Positions 1 to 8,259 of a stretch of 64,000 bases of DNA are shown piece after piece (position 1 is the first letter of the stretch; every line of letters begins with the position of its first letter). A program made the translations under genes and the position numbers. Location: assembly GCA_036345935.2 (NCBI GenBank), contig JADWOT020001145.1, forward strand, positions 1 to 64,000, read 5' to 3'. Source of the stretch: Taenia hydatigena. Its lineage: Eukaryota > Platyhelminthes > Cestoda > Cyclophyllidea > Taeniidae. The notes under the pieces were generated by a model. The model saw only the letters and a list, made by a program, of their open reading frames with translations. It made no database searches and was not told where the DNA came from.

Positions 1-690
1 ATGATGAAAGGAAGTGCATATTGGCACTCTACCTTAGCTCAGCTTAAGGTAACGTAGAGTAGTATGGAATGTTGCAAACAAGGAGGGAGAATCCGCTCCC
101 ATCACCTAGCATGGATGCCAATGACATAAGCCATAAGCCCTTTTCCTCAGTAAATAACCAGCGTACCAACTGCTGCTTCACTGCCTAATAAGGTCAACGA
201 ACGATTAAGCCTAGTGAGAATATGCTCTCATGCTTTAATATCCCCCGTCCACCTGTCAGTACTTCACTAGCACCCACTACCACCATCGACACAACAGCAG
301 CAAAAGCAACGTTGTACTTGTCACCTCTGACCTCATACGCGCTATCCTCTCCACCTGTCGACAGCTATCCATTTGCACGGCCGATTGCCCACCCATTTAG
401 GCAATTAATCGTCCGTCCCTTTGCCTAATAACATTTCTTCTACTACCGCTGTGAGTGTAGGTATGCCGATCTGACGTACAAGGGCGATGATTTGGGCGCA
501 TTAAAGGTATCCACTGGTGTGACTTGGAGAAAGGGAAGGAGAAGGGGCAGAAGAAGGGAATGATGGAACGCCGAAAGCAAGCTGATGGGTTCCAATCTCC
601 AGCCCAATTAATCGCACATCTGCAGCACACACGGCCAAGCACTAATTTACCGATTGACCCAAAATCTCCCTCAGCTACCCTACGTTGCCT
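1..690. other. Non-coding stretch without a convincing gene
   Basis: Short overlapping open frames on both strands lack splice context and show no recognisable protein motif. The stretch from about 240 to 430 is rich in C and T and resembles the pyrimidine-rich tails of the tRNA repeats further on, but I could not align it convincingly to them. Confidence 0.4.
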
Positions 691-696
691 CCCCAC

Positions 697-870
697 ACCG
701 CCTTGTTGCCCTCATCAGTGGGACGAGCAAAGATGAATGCAATGTACGATGTGGTGTTGAAAGTGGCCGGTAACGCGTTCGCACATTTACTACGATCTCC
801 CTATCCGTCCACCCTTCAGCTGCAGTGCCGCCTAGGCGACGACGGTTTAGAGGACATGGTTCTGGTGTTT
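697..870 (+). pseudogene. Decayed histone H2A-family fragment
   Basis: Read from about 697, the + strand gives a short SVGR-like block (compare FPVGRIHR of H2A), then VVLKVAGNA (compare VLELAGNA), then STLQLQCRLGDDGLED (compare RHLQLAIRGDEELD). The three blocks come in H2A order, but the roughly 40 residues normally between the first two are missing and the docking-domain tail is lost at a stop near 871. H2A proteins are normally about 125-135 residues, so this is a remnant at best. It could be canonical H2A or H2A.Z type. The match is by eye and weaker than the H2B case at the other end of the window. Confidence 0.42.
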
Positions 871-1337
871 TAGGTATAGACTATGTGCAAGGCAGTGACG
901 GTCTTGCGCTTCATGTTCTCAGGGTGCATGACAAGTTGCGAATGAGGGTGCCTGGAAAGACCTTGGGAAAACAGCGATCTCCTAAGGACCAGTGGATAGA
1001 GACGGAAATGCTACATGACTAATAAAAATTAATCCATTATTAATCGTTAGCCAACTAGGGAAATTGAGTGTGTAGGAAATACTACTAACGTGCCTTGCAA
1101 AACCACAAAGACGCCACTGTCACATATTATTTAGGCAAGTCACGTCTTCCTCTCAGTGGGCAAGTATTCAGTAATGATTCACTAACCCTCGCTATTATCA
1201 AGAGGTCTTCCCTAAACGCATTCGCATTTCATCAACTTCTATCGAGCAGATAGATCTCGGCTATGAGCTTCGTTGGTCTTTTGTACGTGACTGATACACC
1301 GTAAAAATCGGCGTCTACAGTGCATCACGTGCCCACA

Positions 1338-1416
1338 CACAACCCCTCCGGCCTGAATGCTGCTCAGGTAGGTGCTTTTCCGAGGCACGTGTGTCTCAGC
1401 GTTTCCTGGTCAACTC
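1338..1416 (+). repeat. Fragment of the tRNA-element head region
   Basis: The 60-80 bases here (core: GGCCTGAATGCTGCTCAGG, then GTAGGTGCTTTTCC and CACGTGTGTCTCAGCG) match the reverse complement of about 5362-5434 with few differences. It is therefore a partial copy, in the opposite orientation, of the sequence at the outer edge of the minus-strand tRNA element copy 2. No tRNA lies next to it. Confidence 0.6.
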
Positions 1417-1419
1417 ATT

Positions 1420-3480
1420 CTTCTTGCGTCGAACGCATGCACTCAAGCCACACGAATGGTTATTGCTGTATGATCGATGCACAGCATACTTGTAGGAAGG
1501 CATGCGATTTCTGCCGACACCCATTTGTTGAAGTTGTCGTGTATGAGAAGACTAATCCTTTAGCACTATGATTGTGTGATAAGTTGCCGTGAATTACACA
1601 TTTCCTTGCCTTTGTTTTGTTCGTACCAGCAAAATTAACACGTCTGAGAAGATATACAGACCATTATTGCCACAGGAAACGAGTGATTGAATTTCGAGGG
1701 TAGCGCGTAAAACGACAACGACTTGTAACATAGTGACACAGTCAGACTTAGTCCGCGCAGACTCAATGGCTTTCCTCTTTTCGTTGACTTCTAGTTATGT
1801 TCAAGTTTTGGATCGCACGACCTAAAGTTTGCCTCACTTTGCAACCGATGATAGGCGATTCCAAAATAAACTTATCAGAATGATTTGCCTTTTGGAAGCT
1901 GCTTGCAATTATTTCACACGGCAATACTTTATCCACTCTCCGATGATTCGATCGATGCACATTAGACAAATCTATCTGCCAACAGCCATTTGAGGAACGG
2001 TTGCGTCGGACCATGTGATTGCTTATTGGCAGTGAACAGACAACAGTGTGGATGCCATTGCTCTAGTGAGTTGTTAATGTGCATTAAGGCTTCTGAGGTT
2101 CCATTTTATTTCATTGCGTTTGTAATGGGTAGACAATGGTAAATCCGGCATTTGTGGTGACCAGGTGACTTTGCAGCAATGCGCTGACGTCTCCATAGTA
2201 CCAATTATTTAAGGCTTTGCATCTTTGATGGACATCAAATCCACACTGGCTTACTCCAATAATGGCTGGTGTGAAAAATCACTGGTGCACCGCCTGGAAT
2301 GGCTTCAGAGGTGTGCAGCTACCTTAGCTCCTCCAACCTGGTTAATCTTCACACGGCCAACTGACTATGGAGGCGGATTATTTCTACGTGTCAATTCCCA
2401 CTCTTAGGTGCCAGCACATGTAAATAAGTTGCGCCTCACAAATGTCTTTGCCAGTTACTTTTCTCACACCCCCTACCAAGTTCCATACAAAACGACTTAG
2501 AAGCTCTTTAACATGAGGAGGAGCAGTTGGATTCCAATCGACGCTTTCTAATCGCATTTGAATCCGAGTAACCCTACAATACCATATATTTCGGCCTCTT
2601 CCTTAGCTCTTTATCTACACATGATGTCGAAAAAGGATCGTATGTTTCAATCCATAGCTCCAAATGCTGCATTTGCCAATCAGTCTCCAGCAAATAAGAA
2701 ACGATCCTACTGTAGCCTGCTTGCGTAAAGAAGTGTTGTTACACTAAAATGTATGGGTTGTATCATCAATCGAATCAGGCTTCTGAAGAAATGCTGCACG
2801 CATTGCGATTATGGCTGTGTTATCCATCTGGTGAGTCCTTTACACCTCGGTAGGTAGGGTTCGCTAGTCACCTTGGGGTCTTTCACGTCCTGTCAGAGAG
2901 TAGTTATTACAGTCACTTTTAACGGGCAGGAAATAAGTCGAATGAGGTAAAATGCCCCTCAAAATCTCCTAAAGGCCTTGGTGACTCCAATGCCTCTACG
3001 CTGATTGCTGCATCAACGGGTTGGCGACCGAATAGGCCTCGTTAGCTGGCCTAGTATGATGAACTGGACTCAATAGGACGTGATTTGTGCAAGAATAAGG
3101 CACAATCAAAAGTACACTTTGTACCAACAAAGAGACAACAAAAATGGTCAAGTCTTTCGCGTTTTTAAAGGCAGTGATGTGCTCATCTCCCTTGCCTCCA
3201 ATTCGGTTGGTTGGGTAATCAAGTAGGTAATAAATTTAAAAGATCCGTGCAAATGACAGGCTAAGGATCAGCATGGTATTTAGATTGGTTCACTTCTGCG
3301 TACAGTTGCCGGAATCGGAAAGACTTCCGTGGTGCAAATTTGGCCCGCCGGACAGGCAGAGCAGAGGTCAGTGTAATATTCCTTGGTCGGAAGCGCCGAT
3401 TTTCTGGGCCGCGACTAATGAGTCTTGCGCCGAGAGAAGAAAGCGGCACGTGGGGTCTGGTTAATAATGCTGAAAGTCAG
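1420..3480. other. No gene recognised
   Basis: Frames are short and without splice-bounded coding character. The segment 3261-3480 is relatively GC-rich and open in several frames on both strands, but none gives a recognisable protein. I see no RNA gene or array here. Confidence 0.4.
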
Positions 3481-3483
3481 GAT

Positions 3484-4020
3484 CACTTAGTGAACCACCA
3501 CTCGTCCCCCTTGCTCGTCGTCGTCGGCTGGAACGCCTGCTTTACAAGACATCTACCACAGGCGCAGCCATAACCACTGTCTTGGCGTCACTAGAAGTAG
3601 AAGTTGTTTGTACATACGGAAGTGCTGAAACCACCGCATTACAGTTGTAAAGGATAGACTGATATAAGAAGGAGGTGTAATGCTTGACTATAGCGGGTGG
3701 CAATGATGAGGAAGAAGAGGAGTTGAAAGGAGAGGGCAGCAGCTGTTGGTCTCGTGGCCTGTTGGATAAGGCGTCTGACTTCGGATCAGAAGACTACGGG
3801 TTCGAGTTCCGTCGGGGCCGTAAAATTACCTTATTTCCTCCGCCGCTTGTGGTGGCACCGCATCTGTCCAGCAACGAACTAAAACAAGAAGGCACCAGAG
3901 GGGAAAAGACAGTCAACTGTACTAAGAAGGAAGAGATTAAATTATTAGCATATCCAGTGAAAGCCTCGAATCCTCGGCATTCAAACTAGACCACCTCTCC
4001 ACCACCAGTTTCCCTCCTTC
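3484..4020 (+). repeat. tRNA-Arg-containing dispersed element, copy 1
   Basis: This copy runs: a head region (3484-3747) that aligns to the reverse complement of about 5050-5310; the tRNA-Arg at 3748-3820; a body whose first 55 bases align closely to the sequence downstream of the tRNA-Arg in copy 3 (shared GCCGTAAAA, CACCG and CTGTCCA blocks); and near 3950 a minus-strand B-box-like GGATTCGAGGC, matching the position of the tRNA-Ile-like relic in the other copies. A C/T-rich tail follows to about 4140. Homology on both sides of the tRNA shows that it is part of a repeat and not a lone gene. Confidence 0.65.
3748..3820 (+). tRNA. tRNA-Arg (anticodon TCG)
   Basis: It folds as a full cloverleaf. 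The acceptor arm GGTCTCG pairs with CGGGGCC (two G-T pairs) and the discriminator is G. The anticodon stem TCTGA/TCAGA encloses the loop CTTCGGA with anticodon TCG. The T arm ACGGG/TCCGT has loop TTCGAGT. The A box TGGCCTGTTGG and B box GGTTCGAGTTC are close to the RNA polymerase III consensus. There is no intron and no encoded CCA. No run of four T follows for over 200 bases, so a discrete tRNA transcript is doubtful even though the fold is sound. It lies inside a dispersed repeat, so it may be the tRNA-related head of a SINE-like element. Confidence 0.85.
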
Positions 4021-4740
4021 TTCATTCCTCGGCACCCCCTCTACCATCACCTATTTCCCACGCATTTACATTCGCACTCACTTCCTGACTCAATTTTGCA
4101 TCTAACCCCTCTCCTCCAATCAGGTGCTATGCTTTGCCGCGGTGAGATGTAGAATGACTTATATGGTGGTTAAGGTGTGACTGGATAAATTGGCGCACTT
4201 GGCGTGCCTCTACTGCTGGTCACTCATACCACACTAGACTGACGGTGCGAATCTGTGAGTTGATGGGTCGGTTGCAGTGACTGATGAATGGTTGAGGAAT
4301 GAGGCATGATACGGCAGAGCGGAGAAGGGCAGGCGTTGTTTCATTCATTTGCAAATTCATCGTTATCGATCTTTTGCAGCTCACTCGTCCCAGCGGCAAA
4401 CACACCTGTCGGACATTCGCGGAACGTGAAGTCAAATGCGCATCGCTCTGAGGCTACCAGTTAGAAAAGAGAGAAGTGGCAGAGTCCAATTGTGATTCGA
4501 GGATGAAATTGAATGGGCATTCAATCACATGTATTTATAAGCAGGTAATAAAGTAGATAAGCAGATGAGAACACTAAAGAATAGACGATTAAATGAAAAG
4601 ACAAATAAAGAGAATGAATGATTACTCGCGCATTTTGCAGAAATTATTCTCGGCGAAAAATAGTCACCAGGATTTCCCATGACTCCCATTTTATCGAATG
4701 TTGCTCAGCTTGTCGCCGGTCAGCGAGAGCAGTACTTAGT
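3990..4740. other. Pyrimidine-rich tail and unannotated spacer
   Basis: The first 150 bases are C/T-rich and resemble the tail of the tRNA element. The rest has no convincing exon on either strand. Confidence 0.4.
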
Positions 4741-5440
4741 TAGGCACTGCTTTTGGCGCTAAGGAGAATGTGGCGAGGGGAAGAAGGCGTGGGGACATGA
4801 GGGGGGAATATGAGGGAGTGAGTGTGAGGGTATGGGAGTGGGAAGCAGTTCGTAGTGAGTGAATAAAGGAAAAATGAGAGTAGAGGATTAGTGGTGGTGG
4901 TGGTGGTGGTGGTGAGGCAGGTTGTCAGGTTAGGGCGTCGCCCCAATAACGTAGGCGTCAAGGATTCGAGCCGCTCTCCAGGCATAATAACTTCCACCTC
5001 CCACTTTTGGTCGATTTATTGCCTGCCTCAACCTAGCGACAAAGTAAGTAGTACGTGCATCCTCTCTACCATCATCATCATCACCTGCTGTTGCTTCTGC
5101 AATTAAGCAGCACACTTCCTCCTCAAACCGACCCACTCTTTGCAACGGTAATGCAATAGTGCTAATGTTTTCGTAAGTACGAGCTACTTCTGCTTCCAAT
5201 TGCGCCTGTAGCAGTGGAAGTAGTTGAGTTTGCTGTAGATGCCTTCTGAAGCGGGCATGCCAGCCGGTGACAAACGGGTGGTGAGGAGGGGTGGTGGTCA
5301 TCACATCTGTCGTGGTGGTAACAGCGGTGACGATACCGTTATGCGGTGGTCAGCATTCGGGATTTTGAGAAGCGCTGAGACACACGTGCCTTGGAAAAGC
5401 ACCTACCTTGGCAGCATGCAGGCCGAAGTAAGTGAATGAC
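4740..5440 (-). repeat. tRNA-element copy 2, lacking the tRNA-Arg
   Basis: Read on the minus strand, 5440-5050 is the head region shared with copy 1 (CACCACC, CGGCTGG, CATCTAC and GAAGCAGAAGTAG blocks), and 5040-4740 is the body and tail shared with copy 3. The tRNA-Arg that separates these parts in copies 1 and 3 is absent: the head passes into the body around 5075-5090, at an ATCATCATCATCACC stretch. A GTG-triplet run lies at 4892-4913. A 124-residue minus-strand frame (4930-5304) spans the head; it is broken in the other copies, so I do not call it a gene. Confidence 0.6.
4900..4985 (+). pseudogene. tRNA-Ile(AAT)-like relic
   Basis: The sequence GGTTAGGGCGTC, then CCAATAACG, then AAGGATTCGAGCC has the order and spacing of the D-arm end, anticodon loop and T arm of tRNA-Ile(AAT), normally GGTTAGAGCGT, CTAATAACG and GGGTTCGATCC. 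The acceptor stem is not recognisable. It faces the tRNA-Arg position of the same element family, so the two tRNA-derived parts are convergent. Copy 3 keeps the anticodon-loop part better (TTCTAATAACGC at about 7123-7135). Confidence 0.5.
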
Positions 5441-5592
5441 AAGCAAGCGGTCGCTTCGATTGTTCTCAGATAGTGTCACCAATAACAAGCCATTGATCAC
5501 ACGATTTTATGGAAAAGTATGGAGTAGGTTAGCAGTTTCTTGCCTTATGCAGTTCAGAGTCCACTTCAAAAATTTCTTTTATTTTGCGGAAT

Positions 5593-6884
5593 ACAATTTT
5601 CCAGTTTCATTCCAATTTGTCCCATCTTATGTCGCTCCATTGTTTTCAGCTTCGGGCGCATGCAACAAGGCCCGATCACCACATACATGCGCACGTCTCG
5701 GAAGCGGCTACTGTGGGGCATCTGCGGGCAAGTCAATTTTACTTGCATTAAGCAATCTTCGTCAGGGTGTCATCGACCCGGTTTTTGTACCCGATTAAGG
5801 GTATCGACCCCACAATGCAGAAGCGAATTCGCACAAGTGCTAGAATTTGATGTACTGAGAATTTTTTAGCCATACGCTATGTAATTTGAATGAAACGTGG
5901 CTGAATAAGTGATTCTGTAATGAGTAGTGTTCCACCATCTCAGCTGCCAGTGTAATGCGATTGGTTTCTCATCTTTGACCTTGATCCTTAGGCCTTCGTA
6001 TTGAGTGCAATGATCACATAGGCAAGAAGAAAAGTGATCGAGGCTGAGCTCATTCAGACTACGCTTCACGTTCATTTGCAGATGATGCTCCCTCCAATAA
6101 CTCATTCGTGGTCACTGATCACCTCGCACTAAAAAGGCGCATTCAGGCAAGCATTGCAAGTGTTGCTACTTTCGGAAACCGTTCAGCCCTTAGATGAACA
6201 TTAAGGTGTGGCCATCAATTACAGAATGCTTGCAAGACCACGAACAAATTAAGCATTAGTAAATCCGTGCAAAACACAAAGTGGAATAACTCGTTTCACC
6301 GTTCAATCAAGACTAATGTTAACGAACAAACACTCAATTCCTGATTGCTGCCCTGAATCAATGGAAAATGAACGCATGCGGGTGCTCTGAGCAGCATCTG
6401 CCAATGTGAATGCGAAACATAAATAGATTAGCAGTGCGAGGAATTTGTGAATGGTGATACGCTTTCTGCATCATGGAATCCCTGCTAGCAGGCGTCCACT
6501 GAATACACAGCCTATTCATTAATATTCCTGGATTGTTATGTCTGGGAATGCTTTGGGACCCCAAATGTACAGCCTAGAATTTATTTTAACTAAAATTTTC
6601 ATATGTCAGCTTCCTAATGAACCTAATTTCTGCAAAAAAACGAAATAGCATTAAATAATCTACCTACCCACCCACCTACACATTCGATCCATCAGTTTGG
6701 ATGTGGCGTGAGTGCATGATACTAGAGAGGATAGCTGCTAAGGAAACAGGACATGGTGAAGCCGAGGCAATGAGGTAGGCGAAACTCAACTGGTTTACAA
6801 GTGCTCTGACCCCTAAGTTACAGAGACTGCTAAAACCTTGTTTCGTACTTCTTCCTTGTCCACTGGTGCAATAAGCGACGCCGC
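5593..6884 (+). repeat. 1.3-kb dispersed repeat body, copy A
   Basis: It aligns over nearly its whole length to 58254-59455 (copy C) and in part to 17350-18055 (copy B). Shared landmarks are CCAATTTGTCCCAT near the start, a GATCACCACATACATRCGCACGTCTCG block, GAGTGCAATGATCACATAGGCAAG in the middle, and CTGTCCACTGGWGCAAT at the end. The first 200 bases of copies A and C translate in the same frame to related peptides (FQFVPxYVA, RSPHTxARLG), hinting at an ancestral coding region now broken. All three copies have the same orientation. No terminal repeats, target duplications or transposase were recognised, so the class is unknown. Confidence 0.7.
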
Positions 6885-7091
6885 TGGTCACAGTTCATCT
6901 ATCACACATTTCATTCCATGTGTCATAACGGCGAAGCATGGCATCTGTTCGAAGGAGGGAGGTTAGCAACAGGAGCGGATGAATAGGAGAAGAAGGGTGA
7001 GGAGCACAAAAGGGAGTGAGTGCAGAGGAAAAGTAGTGGGAAGGATTTGGTAGTGAGAAAGCAAAAGAGAAATGAGGTTAGAGGATTTGTG

Positions 7092-7166
7092 GTGATGAGG
7101 CATATCAGTAGGTTGAGGTGTTGTTCTAATAACGCGGATGTTATGGATTTTAGTCTCTCACCAGGC
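7092..7166 (+). pseudogene. tRNA-Ile(AAT)-like relic in copy 3
   Basis: CAGTAGGTTGAGGTG, TTCTAATAACGCGG and TTATGGATTTTAGTCTC follow the D arm, anticodon arm and T arm of tRNA-Ile(AAT). The loop CTAATAA is intact, but the B box (GGATTTTAGTC) has lost the invariant C. It lies about 150 bases from the tRNA-Arg(ACG) and points toward it. Confidence 0.45.
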
Positions 7167-7317
7167 ATGATGACATTCCACTTTCCCCATTTTAGCTCAG
7201 TTTACTCCCCCTTCCTTCAAGCATCTAAGCAGGTGTCACATCCATCCCTCCTGATGCAATCCATAGTTGGACAGGCACGGTGCTACTACATGCAGCAGGA
7301 GAAACAAAGGAGTTTTA

Positions 7318-7390
7318 CGGCTCCGGCGGGACTCGAACCCACAGTCTTCTGATCCGTAGTCAGACGCCCTATCCATTAGGCCACGGAACC
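7318..7390 (-). tRNA. tRNA-Arg (anticodon ACG)
   Basis: On the minus strand the acceptor arm GGTTCCG pairs with CGGAGCC and the discriminator is G. The anticodon stem TCTGA/TCAGA encloses CTACGGA with anticodon ACG. The T arm GTGGG/CCCGC has loop TTCGAGT. The A box TGGCCTAATGG and B box GGTTCGAGTCC match the polymerase III consensus very well. It is 73 bases long without an intron. It lies in the repeat family described above, and its 3' flank aligns with that of the TCG gene at 3821 onward. No TTTT terminator follows for about 250 bases. Of all the tRNA-like sequences in the window this has the best chance of being functional. Confidence 0.88.
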
Positions 7391-7930
7391 GACGTCTTAG
7401 TTAATATATTTACTTTACACATTTGCAGATACCCTCACTAGTGGTTCCTTCACATCGTACTCATTGCCTAGACAAGTCAGTACTTTTTGACAAAGACACA
7501 TCAACTGTATACTCCCCCTTCTTTCCATGACTTTTACGATACATCATGGAATCGCGGTTTGTGATTGGTGGTTAACTGTGATATGACTGAGCTGTCCATC
7601 GGATAACAGCAATGTGGCCCAAACATTTGGACTTCCAAAAGGGGGTGGTATTAGACACAACTCAGCTGGGCCCTACTTCCCCTTTGGCCAGAAAAAGATT
7701 TTCGGTTGCAGTTACGACAAAATTAGGTCGAAGCACCTTTTTCAGCATCGTAAGTACAGATTTCCCTTTATTAAATGGCGCAGTGGGAAGTATTTTAAAT
7801 CTCAGGACTAAGTCGGTAACATTGGTGGGTTAAGGACAAATCGCTTTCAATGGCTAGCTTTTTATCGCTGAAGGAACGGCAATGACTTCATTTGATTTAT
7901 CAGAGGATATTGTCGTCTTGAGGAGAGCTG

Positions 7931-8251
7931 GTGTGCACTTGCATCTTGTCTGTGGAAATCAATGTGGAACAAATGCTCTTTCACCGAATGCCGGAAAAAT
8001 CATACATTGAGATGAGAACGCATGAAGCGAGCATAATAAGGTTAACAAAACAAGTTTTTCTAGCATGTAATTTACCAATAATTAGCCTCGCAGCAATAGC
8101 GTTTGCTATTATAAAGAGATCGCTAGAGATAGCTGGGCAGAAGCATGAGAAAACGAAATCAAATCTCCAAAAACAGAGGCAAAAATTATTTAGCTTATCT
8201 AATCCAGTGTTTGAAGCATGCAACCCAAGAAAAGTAGAAGCTAAACAGTAA
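7931..8251 (+). CDS. Candidate exon, unknown protein
   Basis: An open frame of 106 codons. The downstream part reads as a hydrophobic segment (NLPIISLAAIAFAII) followed by a lysine- and glutamine-rich, possibly coiled tail (KHEKTKSNLQKQRQK). No family is recognised, and the minus strand is also open over part of it, so this may be chance. No splice partner was found. Confidence 0.2.
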   Translation: MCTCILSVEINVEQMLFHRMPEKSYIEMRTHEASIIRLTKQVFLACNLPIISLAAIAFAIIKRSLEIAGQKHEKTKSNLQKQRQKLFSLSNPVFEACNPRKVEAKQ

Positions 8252-8259
8252 ATGCTCAG

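Larger units (their letters stand above)
6940..7400 (-). repeat. tRNA-element copy 3, next to repeat body copy A
   Basis: On the minus strand this holds tRNA-Arg(ACG), the shared body (GCCGTAAAACTCC onwards), the tRNA-Ile-like relic (facing the other way, 7092-7166) and a C/T-rich tail running to about 6940. The tail abuts the end of repeat body copy A. The same order (body, tail, relic, tRNA) recurs at 58.25-60.14 kb, so the two parts behave as one composite unit of about 1.9 kb. Confidence 0.65.

Noticed and set aside
3684..3989. 101-codon + frame across the tRNA-Arg at 3748
   Set aside because: The frame is made of the tRNA and repeat flanks, and it is not kept in the other copies of the element.
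4740..5304. Minus-strand frames of 85 and 124 codons with a Thr run
   Set aside because: They translate repeat copy 2; the Thr run comes from the GTG-triplet tract, and homologous copies are broken in these frames.
6075..6095. FADD-like codons, as in reverse transcriptase active sites
   Set aside because: The frame is not open around them, and repeat copy B does not keep the motif; coincidence.
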